Shown here piece by piece: positions 48,719 to 59,927 of a DNA stretch of 64,000 nucleotides. The notes beneath the pieces are model-generated. The model ran no database searches. It was not told the origin of the DNA and saw only the letters and a program-made list of their open reading frames with translations. This DNA comes from Adineta steineri. Taxonomy: Eukaryota > Rotifera > Eurotatoria > Adinetida > Adinetidae. The DNA lies in the NCBI GenBank assembly GCA_905250115.1, contig CAJNOI010000137.1:192398-256397 (forward strand), written 5' to 3'. Both the position numbers and the translations under genes were made by a program. How positions within the stretch are numbered: position 1 is the stretch's first letter; each line of letters starts with the position of its first letter.

Positions 48719-50684
48719 TTAAATACCCGTAGTTCGTATTTTATTTTGTTTATTCAATGCCATTAAACTTTGTTCATTAATTTTATCTTTTCGTCGAAGA
48801 ATACAATTTAATAATTGTAGAAATTCTTTTCGAAATGTTCTTGATATAATAAGACGAATATAAAATTTACATGAATAACTAAAAGATGCAAGTGTTAAAA
48901 ACCAATTCAGTAAAATTTTATATGTTTTCCATCTTGTTAAACAATAAAGTTCATGATTAAATAATCGATCATGTACAATAAAAATTTCTAATATAACAAT
49001 TGGTAATGTCGTAAATGCTAAAGCTAATGAAATAAATACAATTAAAATAGAATTTCTTTCTATACGACGTGCCTTTTCACCTAATATATTTTTAGTTAGT
49101 CGTCGATGTTTACGACGATTATGCAATAACATTATTGATGATATACATGTTATTATTGATGGTATTGATACGAACAATATAGCATGAATAAAAGGCCAAA
49201 TATGAATTTTCCATCGATCAATAAATTTATGAAATTCACAAATAAATAACGTTGTATTTTTATTATAGTAATAATAAAAATGATGTGGAATCATAAAAAG
49301 AATTGTTATTAGAAAAATTAAAACTATACGTTTTAAAACATGTTGTCGAGTTATTATTAAACGATAACGAGTAGGATAAAGTATAATAAAATTTCGATCA
49401 ATAGACATTGATGCTAAATATAAATTAGATAATATTGTTGAACCTATTAGAATACTATAGAATAAGCCGCAAGATAATATTTGCCGAGGATCAGTCTTAA
49501 TTATAGACATGCCAACAAACCATAACCAAGAGATACCTATATAAATCTTATTTATTAAAAGCTAGTAAAATTAATTATAATGGATAAGATTTATTTTTAT
49601 ACTACATTTCATAGTTTAGAACGAGAAATTTTTTAATATGAATTAATGCTTTCATTCCGCAGTGGGATCGAGAATCAATGATTTTGTTTTCGATGTCAAA
49701 TAATTACAAGGCTGTCGATTCTGATTTTAAATTACAAAAGGATCGGAATCGGCAACATGCTCATATGGTTTTTTCTCCGAACAAAAAAAGATACATTTTA
49801 ATGCAATGATAAATATCTATTAATTTATAACTACTCTTTAAAAATAATACTCACAAACACCTGAAGCAAATCCAGAGAAATCAAAGATTTTAACCTACAT
49901 GTGACAATTTCAACTTCAAAAATAAACTCGATTTTGTTCATGTCTAATTGCTATATGTATTCTATTCTACTTCGTTCATGATAAGTTGTTTTTCTTTTAT
50001 CACTGTAAATATCTAGAAAACTATTGACACCCCCCCACGGAGATACAGAATTTAGTAACAGCTGAATAAATGAGTCGTATAAGATTGTTCTTTACTAAAT
50101 TAATTTTACAGGCAGTTTGGCAAGTTATACTTCTATACTCATTCTATTAATAATACGAGACTTTTTAAGAAAAAAGATACTGTTAAATATTTTTTCTAAC
50201 TAACAATTAGTGAATTGACATCTGTTTTATCTCAAGAGTAAATATTTTAGTATAAATTATTATTTTATATCTATATAATTAGTTCTATTGATTTAATTTT
50301 TATATTGTATCATGCGAACTATTCAATAATGCTAACCTTTTGTCTGACATTTCCATTTCCGATTAACAAAAAACAATATTTCATCGGAATTAATATATGC
50401 TCAACTTAAATTACTAATGTTTTTTTTCTTCTTCAGAGAATCAATTAGAAAATATACAAACCAAGTAGAAAAATTAATTCACAACAAGCAATAGCTAGAA
50501 AATATAATGATGTTGGTTCTTTTCGATTCTTTTTATTTGACAAAATTATAATTGAAAATAAATGACCAGGGATACCAAATATAATACATAGAAGACCACA
50601 TGAACGCCAAACAATATAAGATATATGTACTGCGTTATGATAATGTAAAATACTAGGACAAATTTCTAATGCTGTACTATTCAT
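48719..50684 (-). CDS. rhodopsin-type GPCR (complete)
   Basis: Exons 50684-50462 and 49536-48719, joined across a 925-base intron, give 346 residues with seven helices. Extracellular N-terminus with NST glycosylation (MNSTALEICPS). Helix 1 (CGLLCIIFGIPGHLFSIIIL) has GxPGH where GN-V is usual. Helix 2 ends FLLG|ISWLWFVG, confirming the splice. Helix 3 SNLYLASMSIDRNFIILYP has DRN instead of DRY, then helices 4-6 and helix 7 (WFLTLASFSYSCKFYIRL), which lacks NPxxY. These variants are common in rotifer orphan receptors. The cytosolic loop is basic (NRRKHRRLTKNILGEKARR). The ligand is unknown. Confidence 0.82.
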
Positions 50685-51929
50685 TATGAATCTAATGCTT
50701 ACATTCTAATGCTTGGAAAATAATTGTGTATGCATGCGTTGTGCGGGCCTACTTTTTATTGACATCGAAGAGCAGTATGAGGGAAAAAAAGAAGAAAAAC
50801 AAGAAAGAAAAGGGTTTTCTCAATACTGGTAAGCCTGATCACTATGGGAACATGGGGAAGAAGAGAAAAAGAAATAGTTCCTGACTTATTCATTCTTGTT
50901 TGAATGAGACAATACAATTAAAATATAATGTATCGTTCGGATAGATTATAGTATTTTGTTTATTTATATAAAACAAAAATTAATTCAATTAATTAATGAT
51001 TTTTCTTATCGAATGAATGAAAACATCTACATATATTTTGCATGTTTACTACAAATATAATAAAGAAAAAAAAGTTCTTTTATCTATTTATGAGATTACA
51101 AGATTGATATATTTAATATTTTTAGGACTAATTATAGTTAAATATAAAATTTAATTATTAGAATCTATTTTTATCGAAACCTGGAATTAATTAGTAGGTA
51201 TGTTTAAGACAAGTTCTCTTTTAGATTTCTATAGTACTGAGTAAAAAGCACGGATTATCTTTATATAAATGTAATAGTGTGCGCAAGTTGGTTTTTACGT
51301 GACAGGAAAGAATTTTTAGTCTATTAAGAACGGATAATGGTTTTGCTTCTTTTTAGATAGTCTTTTTATTATGATAGTTGATACTGTAGGTACTTAAAAC
51401 ATGTGCAAGAGTAGAAAGAACTCGGAATGTTAGTTTTGAACAATAGAATTGACTGACAGGAAAATTATTTCCGTTTATAAAAAGATGCTTCACTTCATCT
51501 AAAGTCATACATATCAAAGAGAAATGATAGAACGAAAAATAAACACATTTTAATATTATTAAATATATACATGTTAAAACAGGCAGAAATAAAATGAGTG
51601 ACTAAAAACATATATCTATTATTTACTTGCTTGTCAAAATTATTTTCAGTCTTTGACTTCTTCTTATGTCCGTAGACATATGCGAAGAAATTATCTTTTT
51701 TCCACTGCTTTTATATGGAGAAAGTATGAATTAAATCTACTAATAAATCTTCAGTCACAAATGCATAGATATAGCAGGTGTAATGTCTTGTACGATTTTT
51801 GTTAAAAAAACGATCTTCTTTCATATATATATTTATTTTTTACATTCAAATTAGTTTAGACATAAAGTATATATTTATTTTTAACTATGTCTTATGTTTA
51901 CAAAATAAAGATATCAATAAATGACAACT
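50685..51929. other. intergenic
   Basis: AT-rich with no supported feature. The left end is the 5' flank of the GPCR; the right end is the 3' flank of a small secreted gene. Confidence 0.5.
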
Positions 51930-52270
51930 TTATTTAATTCGTTCATCTCCACGATACAATGGTTGATCAAGACAATATCGCATAGAATTCCCAGAAGAAA
52001 CACATGCTTGAAGATAATCACCAATAGTTGCTATCGATCGTTCTTTGATTTCTTCCATATCGGATATACTACGTTTACATGAAACTGGTGACATATGACA
52101 TAGTAGAAAACCACGATGTATTGGTGCATATGATGTTGGGTAAGCCTATATATATTAAAGAAAAAAAAATTGAGTTATCAATGAATAAATATATTTATAT
52201 ATACCATAGTTGATTCGAAATAAAGAATAAAAGTTAATAGAATAAACAGAAGTCGATACAAATAATTCAT
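51930..52270 (-). CDS. small secreted protein with four cysteines
   Basis: Exons 52270-52205 and 52145-51930 splice in phase to 93 residues. Exon 1 codes the signal peptide alone: MNYLYRLLFILLTFILYFES. Exon 2 gives the mature chain, AYPTSYAPIHRGFLLCHMSP then SCKRSISDMEEIKERSIAT and ACVSSGNSMRYCLDQPLYRG. Four Cys (C-x7-C, then C-x8-C after 26 residues) would make two disulfides linking two short helices. Not recognised. A helical disulfide hairpin secreted hormone or matrix peptide is possible, but nothing fixes its role. Exon 2 has no start of its own, so the leader exon is needed. Confidence 0.65.
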
Positions 52271-53842
52271 AGTCAGTTGTAAATATTTATGTTATTTAGT
52301 AGAGATAAGATTGGAAAGTAATGAAGCACTTTTTTTCTTCGACACTGTATATATATGTAGATGAAGTCAATAGTTTGGGTACTGTGAATGAATATATATG
52401 TTGATTGTATCCTACGCATAAAACTAAGTTTACTCAAGAAATGATGAATATATTAATTTATATCAATGAACAATATTAAAGATAAGAGATTCTTGTTCAT
52501 TTAACTAGAAATATCACGTTGATATATGTATTATAATATTACAGTTAATGTAATACTTTGAAAATGAACAATTGCTTATAAATGTAGAGATATTCTACTA
52601 ATTGACTGTTATAACATCTAATCGTTACGCAAAATTTGAGTTTTTTCTAGCGTATTCCGTTTTCTTCTTTGATCCTACGTAGTTTAGTCTTGTATATAAT
52701 CATAATTGAGATATTCATCAATTTATATATAAAGATCAACCTTCTCAAATAGGAACTTCATGCATCGTTCAAGGTTGTACTTGTTGAAACGGCAATAAAA
52801 TACCTATTGTATTATTCTTCAACAGGCGAAATATTTAGAAATCAATTTCATATTATTCTACTCATTTAAATTTCACTCAAACACATTAGATTTGCATTCA
52901 ATCTGTCTATAGTTCATACAGTTAAAAGATAATTGATAAGCGTAGGTGAGATTAAAATGCGTAAAAAGTCTTTTTTTTGTCCTTGTCCATTTTACTCTCA
53001 CTTAAAATATAAAATTGTATTAGAAAAACAGGTGTGAATCTTCTGTTAGTATGATTAATAATTATTATATTGCAATACTTTTGATTGATTTCTATTTATG
53101 ATAATTCATTATTCAATGTCTTCATCGTAGAAAGGAAATAGTGTTAAACGATAAATTTAATTTAATACAAAGGAATCTGTGATATAGTTATTGCCATAAT
53201 TGAATAGAATAAGAATCTACACACCTCTATGTCATGCAACTGTGAAAGACAAGAATGCATAAACTTAAATAGTACAGACAACAAGACTAAATCCTTATTG
53301 GTACGTTTGAATCAGTTTCGTTTTAAAGTATGTGAATATACTTTGAGTATTATTTAGAATCTATATCATTAATTCGGTATAGTTTAAAGATCCATTAAGT
53401 TTATAAAAAAAACGCCATTATCAATGAAAACATGGTTTCATTTTTTCTGTATGTTTTATTTGTATGTATAGTTTAATCGAAAAAAATCAAGAATAAAAAT
53501 AAAAGTTGATATCATATAATTTTGTCATGAATGTATTTTTCCTGATCTATTGAGAAACTTAGTTCTATGAATTAACCATATGTTAGCAACCCTAAAAATA
53601 ACTTAATAATACTAACTACGTACTTTTTAAATAGTAGCTAGAATAAAATCTATGAAAAAAATACCTTTTTATTCAATAGGTCAAACACAGAAAAAGTGCA
53701 TTGATAAATAAACATATGGCTGACGGAGTCGCGAATAATGGCTGTTGTTTATATGAACTCGAGAAGTATAAAAGGGTAGTATTTTTATAAAGAAGAAAAC
53801 ATTATTATCGACCAAAAAAAAAGAATTCTGACACTTATAAAC
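52271..53842. other. intergenic
   Basis: No gene seen. TATA box of the next gene at its right end; TATATATA near 52350 may belong to the secreted gene on the left. Confidence 0.5.
53767..53774 (+). promoter_or_regulatory. TATA box
   Basis: TATAAAAG, 76 bases before the ATG at 53843; the only good match near that gene. Confidence 0.5.
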
Positions 53843-54319
53843 ATGCAATCGATTGTTATATTATCGCTGGTAAATACTTTTCTTTTGAGTTTAGTTTTAT
53901 CTAATATTCTATTCTAGTTGGTTCTCACTACTGTAGTACTTTCAACGGCACCACCACGGTCATTACAAAACAGGCTACCATCAGTTAAGAATATGCAATT
54001 AAGAACAAGTATACCACAAGCTAGATTCCGCCGATCAAGAGCAAGTCAACCACCAGCTTGGCAGCACTCATCAAGACCAAATCATTTAGTTAATGATAAT
54101 GCATCGCGAGCAAATCGTTGGGTTCAAAATGAACATGAACATGGCAAGGATACAAGTCAACAACCTCATGAGGGGCATCATCAAAGAACTTCTCCTTCAA
54201 CAGCACATTCTACTCAAGAAAATCAAGTCAAAACTGATCAAAAACAAGGAAAACGCCAGAAACGTGCATTCATGCTGGATAAAAAATCCAAAATTGCCTA
54301 TTTTCATCACGCTAATTAA
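53843..54319 (+). CDS. basic secreted protein, possible propeptide
   Basis: Exons 53843-53869 and 53918-54319 give 142 residues. The signal peptide is split by the intron: MQSIVILSL then LVLTTVVLSTAPP. The chain is rich in Arg, Ser, Gln, His and has no Cys: RFRRSRASQPPAWQHSSRP, then NRWVQNEHEHGKD. Near the C-terminus lies KQGKRQKRAFMLDKKSK, with Gly-Lys-Arg and two further dibasic sites of the type cut in neuropeptide precursors. No repeated peptide is visible, so a neuropeptide role is only a suggestion. An alternative is a basic, disordered matrix protein. The TATA box at 53767 supports the start. Confidence 0.6.
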
Positions 54320-54957
54320 TTATTACAAAAATAAAGACATGAAACTTTTTGTTGTATAACGTATCCTTATTTTACTTCAAATAAATTTCATTTAACATTA
54401 TGAATTATTTGATTTATATTTCAATAAAGAAACAATGAATCATTGGATAATTAAATAGATTATTTTTATTAAATTCGATGTGTATCAATAGATTGCTTCT
54501 TCTTTTCATGATAATAAATGAAATGTTTACGATAATAGTTATGAGAAGTGAATATGCATATTCTCCATACATTAAACAAATTATGAGTTTATTTTTTGGT
54601 GGGAATATCATCCAGATGGTGTTCAATGAGACAATGAAAATCTAAATAAATACTTAATTTAGTTAATGTATATATAAATGAAAAAAAGGTTCAGGTAACT
54701 TGTATGATATATTATACTAAAAAAAACAATTATTTCATTTTTATGATTATTATCTGATGTTACGATATTGTCTGACTATATATAACCTATTAACAATTAT
54801 ATCATAGTATTTCATATAGAATTGTACAAGGAAAATTTATCTAATTAGAAAATTTTAAGACATTTGTATGGTTATATATTCATATTAATATTTTTTTTCT
54901 TTCATTTATTAAACTCTAATGAATAGTATATATAAAAAATTTTCTTTTAAAATAATA
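54320..54957. other. intergenic between convergent genes
   Basis: AATAAA motifs at about 54330 and 54379 fit the transcript end. A frame on the minus strand at 54414-54626 is not credible. Confidence 0.5.
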
Positions 54958-57344
54958 TTAAGCCCATTGAATTGATTCTCCTTCTAATGTAATTGAAAGC
55001 ATTCGTTGTTGTCCAATGATAATATGATACAAACCAGGATGAATCCATTTAGATGCATTTTCTGCAATAGTTAAAGCGGCTGCTATAGTAAAAGGAAAAA
55101 AGACTTCTTTTGTTTCATTTTGTTTTAAATGAATACGTTCAAAACCAAATAATTGTTTAAACGGTACAACTGAATCATTGTTTATAGTCGGTGGTGTAAC
55201 ATAAGCTAAAACAACATCATCACCATCCATATCGCCTGTATTTGTTACATTAATACGTATTGAAGAAATAATTGTACGATCTTCTTTATTAATATTTTTC
55301 AATAATGATTTCATTGAAACAAAAGATTTGAATGTATTATTATTATATGTATAATTAAATGTAGTATAAGATAAACCATATCCAAATTCATAGACTGCTT
55401 GACCCGTATAAAATTTATATGTTCGACCAGGATTAGTTGATGATGGTCGCATTTGCATATCAAACATACTTACAGCATTAACATATGATCCTGGATAAAG
55501 TGTTACAGGTAAACGACCAGCTGGATTATATTGACCAAATACAACTGATGCAACTGCTAATCCACCTGATTGTCCAGGATAACCCATCCAAATAAGACTT
55601 CCACATTGTGTTGAATTTCGAATATATGATAGATCAATTCCACCACCTGACATAATTACAACATGAAGTGGTGAACGACTAACTTTTTCTAATTGTTGTA
55701 TTAACGCAAGTTGTACTTCAGGTAGAGTAATTATTGTACGATCAGTTCCTTCTCGTTCAATTGTATTATCAATTCCACCAAAGAAAAATACAATATCAGA
55801 TGATTGAGCTAATTTAATTGCAGCAGCAAAATCTTTCTCATTATGACTTGATATTCCACATCCACGAGCATGTTGAATATCAATAAAATTTCCTAATAAT
55901 TATAAGAAATTTCAAATAAATAAATTCAAGTGTTTTCTTTCTTTTCTTCAAACCTGCAGTTACATTTTTAAATCCTGTAATAGGATCAATAAGAAATGGT
56001 GCTCGTCCATGATAAATGCCTTGCATTGTTACTGTTGCATCAGCTGTTGGTCCAATTAATGCAATTTTTTTATTCATTAATTGATTTAGATTTAATGGTA
56101 ATATTTTATTAATATTCTTCAATAAAACAATACTTTCTTGTGCACTTATAAGTGATAATTGTCTTGCTTCTAATGTATCAACATTGTTCTTATTTAATTT
56201 TCGATAAATTTGTTGTTCTGGTGGATCAAACCAACCAAGACGAATAAGAACATCAAATGTACGCATTAATGCTTGATCAATATCAGCTTCAACAATTTTT
56301 TTTCTATTCAATGCTGTACTCATATGAAATAAATAGAAAACTCCACATTCAAGATCAGTGCCAGCATGTAAAGCTACAGCAACTGTATCTTCAACTGATG
56401 ATGTATAACGATGTGCATGTAAAATATCCGAAATAGCATTACAATCACTAACAACAAAACCATTTAGATGAAACGATTCTCTAAAAATATTTTTTTTTTT
56501 TCGTTAATTCTTAATTATTCTAATATATTTCATACCTTGCAATTGTTTCTAATAAAAATTTATGAGCACAAGCTGGTATTCCATTTATTGAATTATAACT
56601 ACACATAATACTAGCTACTTGTGCATCTTTAATACAACTTTTAAATGATGGTAAATATGTTTCAACTAAATCTTGATCAGTTACTTTAGCATTAAAATGA
56701 TGTCGATCTGTTCCATTCCAATTTTCTAAATCATATGCATCAAAATGTTTACAATTAGCAGCTATTTTTAAATATCGCTCATCATCACCACGTTGTAAAC
56801 CTTGTATAAGTGCATAGACATATTGAGATGTTAGAAATGGATCTTCACCAGGTGTTTCTTGTCCTCGTCCCCATCGTGGATCTCGAAAAATATTAATATT
56901 TGGTGTAAAAAATGTAAGACCAGCTCGACCATCATTATTAAAAGCACGTGCTTCGGTTGAAATTATACTTGCTATACGATATACAAGATTCATATTAAAT
57001 GTTGCACCAAGATTAATTGGCATTGGAAATGAACTAGCTGCAGGTAGATCACCACCAAAAAATACACCTGGAGAGAAAGCAAGACCATGTAATGCTTCTG
57101 ACCACCATTCATATTTGGGTAGACCAAGACGAGGAATACTATCAGCTGTTGTAATTGTTTGAGAAATTTTTTCTATTGTTGTCATACGACTTATTAAATC
57201 TGCTGCTCGTTCTCGAGATGGTAATGATTGATTACAAATAGGAAAAAATGATAATGGACCTGATTTACAATCAGGAAAATTTCCTGATTGACCATCTATC
57301 CACAATATTAAACTTAAAAGTAGTAGTATAAAAAATAAACGCAT
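54958..57344 (-). CDS. secreted GH3 glycosidase, beta-xylosidase type
   Basis: Exons 57344-56536, 56480-55954, 55892-54958 join in phase to 756 residues. It hydrolyses terminal beta-linked xylose or glucose from oligosaccharides. Signal peptide MRLFFILLLLSLILWIDGQS. N-terminal TIM-barrel domain: LISRMTTIEKISQ, YEWWSEALHG, FFTPNINIFRDPRWGRGQET, CKHFDAYDLENW, nucleophile Asp282 in GFVVSDCNAI. Second domain: ESIVLLKN, ALIGPTADA, MQGIYHGRAP, VFFFGGIDNTIEREGTDRT. A C-terminal fibronectin-III-like domain starts after EFGYGLSYTTF, with NTGDMDGDDVVLAYV. The YEWW...GRGQETPGEDP set is that of the beta-xylosidase (BXL) group. The family is common in plants, fungi and bacteria; recent transfer cannot be judged, as codon use and introns match the neighbours. 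Confidence 0.92.
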
Positions 57345-57702
57345 AGTTAACGCAACTGTTGATATCTAATAAAAAAATATTAAATTTACTTACACACCTT
57401 GAGATAAGACAAAGATGTCGAATAAGCCATTATCACAGCAACACATTGTGTTGTCTACTAACATATCATTCAGATAAAAAAAAATAACGTGTTACTTTAA
57501 AATTTATCTGTTTCTTTGCTACGTTTCAAAATATTTAAATCAGAAACTGTTTATAATATTTGCTTGATAGTTGCAACATTATGTTTATTAAAAATATTTT
57601 TATTAATAAAAAGTATCTGTTCTTCGTAAATAATATAACATTTAATTAAATAAATAAATAAAAAGACAGTATCATTACATTATATTTTATTAATCATATT
57701 GA
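57345..57702. other. intergenic
   Basis: Short spacer between the GH3 gene's 5' end and the 3' end of the Ly6-like gene; nothing seen. Confidence 0.5.
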
Positions 57703-58107
57703 TTATCCAAAATCAAGTAAATCAGTAAGTTTACGTGAAGCATGACGACGAGATTGAGACCATGCACATTTACCATGATCAGGTCGATTACATCCATCGT
57801 TTGAACAACATGTTACATTATCATAACCACTTGATGATTGTTGTTGTAACATTTCACATGTACTTTTACGTAAAATTGTATATCCCCATTTTTTAGTTTT
57901 TACTAATTGTTCATATTCATTACAAGCTTGATCATCTGTTGTACATTGAAAACGATATTTTGCACATTGACATATTTCATCGGAGCCACAATCTTTCATA
58001 TGTGGTGCTAACATACATTGTCTATCAGTGCCTGTATAACATCGAATTGACAAAATAGTCACAAAAAATAAGGAAAAAATAACAGTTAATAGTAATCGAC
58101 GACACAT
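57703..58107 (-). CDS. Ly6/uPAR-like three-finger-fold secreted protein
   Basis: Intron-free, 134 residues from the ATG at 58107, which starts a good signal peptide (MCRRLLLTVIFSLFFVTILS). The mature domain opens RCYTGTDRQC, continues CGSDEICQCAKYRFQC, and ends with the Ly6/uPAR hallmark CCSNDGCN. About ten Cys support a three-finger disulfide core. After it comes a basic tail (WSQSRRHASRKLTDLLDFG), not hydrophobic enough for a GPI anchor, so the product is probably secreted. Ly6-type proteins modulate receptors or junctions; this one's target is unknown. An upstream in-frame ATG at 58188 would put a basic stretch before the leader and is less likely. Confidence 0.8.
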   Translation of the reverse strand: MCRRLLLTVIFSLFFVTILSIRCYTGTDRQCMLAPHMKDCGSDEICQCAKYRFQCTTDDQACNEYEQLVKTKKWGYTILRKSTCEMLQQQSSSGYDNVTCCSNDGCNRPDHGKCAWSQSRRHASRKLTDLLDFG

Positions 58108-58823
58108 TATACGAGTGAAGAAAAGAAAAAAAAAGAAAAGTAAAGAAAATTTTTTTCTTCTAATAGTTCTTATGTATATTTTATGCACTTACAATGGGAG
58201 CCCTGAGAAAAAAGGTAATAGTTCTCTTTACTTTATGTGTCATTTATATGTACACAGTATGAATATCATGCGTTGATTATTATCGAATGTAAAAAAATAT
58301 GGTTAATTGTTTTTTCTTCTACTATTATAATAGTACATAACAAATTGTACTTTTGCGTGTGCGCACAAAATGAATCAGAGATCGTAATTATAATTTCGTA
58401 TTTAATATAAAGCCATTCGTTTTTTCCTTGAAGGAGAAGACGAAGTAGTTTCAATTAGTTCTGTCAACTGGTATTATCGACATGAAATTGCAATTGCTTC
58501 CACATCGATAGTCTTCAATAGAATAGAAAGAAATTCTGTTATAAATATTCAATTTATGTTTTTAATATTTCTTTTTATTGGTCTTGTTTCTTACAATGAA
58601 AAAGATTAAAGTTGATTCATCTCATTTGTTACTAAAAAATGATTAATCGAATTTGATTCGTTTTACATTTGAAATTCTCTATTATTATTTCTTACTAGTA
58701 ATTATTGATAAATTAATTATGAAAGTATATTTTAATAGAAAAAAGACAAATGTAGTGAAAGGACCATAGAAAAAATACTAAGGAATTTATGACTTAGTGC
58801 TGATAAAGTGAACGAACATTAAA
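58108..58823. other. intergenic
   Basis: 5' flank of the Ly6-like gene, then AT-rich sequence with no supported feature. Confidence 0.5.
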
Positions 58824-58960
58824 TTATTGCATCAATATATCTGGCTTAGCTTTTACTGGTCGACCGCGTTTTCTCTTTTTCGAAATTAGAACTGTCTTTG
58901 CTAGTGGTGGTGGTTTGTAATATTTTAACCGTATACTCGCACCGAAAACTTGCTTTCATA
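58824..58960 (-). pseudogene. C-terminal coding fragment with AT-hook, transposon-like
   Basis: On the minus strand a frame ending TAA (58824) reads QVFGASIRLKYYKPPPLAK, then SKKRKRGRPVKAKPDILMQ. KRGRPVKAKP is an AT-hook. Such a tail is what I recall at the end of rotifer FLYWCH/MULE-type transposase-related proteins. There is no upstream exon that I can connect, and no start codon in a good context, so this is either a last exon of an unrecognised gene or an element remnant. Family recall is tentative. Confidence 0.4.
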
Positions 58961-58989
58961 TATAGTTTTTAAGAAAAGCTGAGCAGTTA

Positions 58990-59047
58990 TATTTTGAGAG
59001 TGTCGATGGAGATGTGAGTAGGATACAGTCTCACATCCACCCGTTTG
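58990..59047. repeat. TGTGAG-type foldback unit 1
   Basis: GGAGATGTGAGTAGGAT is followed within 20 bases by TCTCACATCCACCC, giving a short hairpin with the TGTGAG / CTCACA words of the other units near 60-63 kb. Confidence 0.5.
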
Positions 59048-59927
59048 AGAGATATCCAAGCCACAGAACGAAATTCATTTAATTTACTGGGGACCAATTA
59101 AATGATAGCTATAGTATTTAGTAGATAGTTTTGTTAAATTCATAGTAATTTATCACGAAAATCGAACAACATTAAGCTTACGAAACTTATATAGAATATC
59201 ATACTTTACATCTTCAGAATCAAACGGTACAAATCATATTCACTTAAGGCAATGCCAAATAAAGATATTTTCTGATAAATTTATTAAAGATGTCTTTTTA
59301 TGAATTATTTCGTTTCAGAACATTGTGATCAATGAATGCTTTTGAAGATAAGATAAGGAGTTGTTTTATGTAATAGCCAATGCTGAAAAACAAACCGATA
59401 CGAAGTGCTAAGCTACACATAAATTACAAACGAATTGTTGGTAATTGTGTTTGAGAACTCAAGAATTGTTACATTTCTTCGTTGTGGTGGAAACAAGAGT
59501 ATAACATATGATCGATAAATAACATATCCTTGTCTATTTATGTAGCTATTTTGAAATTCACCAGGTATTCCTATTATTTTGGATTTCAAACACTCCGCCA
59601 GGTTTCAACGAGCAGCAGTATAAAACTGCACGACTTTTTTAATACAGATTGACAAGCTGCGTTTCTTTTTCAAAGCTACAATCACCAATTTAAGCTCAAA
59701 CATAGTTATTATACATTAATTTTCACACGATATACTTTTCTGTTTGGCAAGTAATCACAATTACTACAACCAAACGCTATCGAGAAACTATTCTTTTCTT
59801 TCTTCTTTACAAATGTTGACTTGTCTAGATATTAAAAGCACGCTCTGTAAAATATGTCCTTTATTTTTGCAATAAAACACAATAGATATCATAATATTGA
59901 ATCTATCAAATGATTGGACTAAAATCC
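59048..59927. other. intergenic
   Basis: No gene seen; 3' flank of the B-box gene on the minus strand at its right end. Confidence 0.5.
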
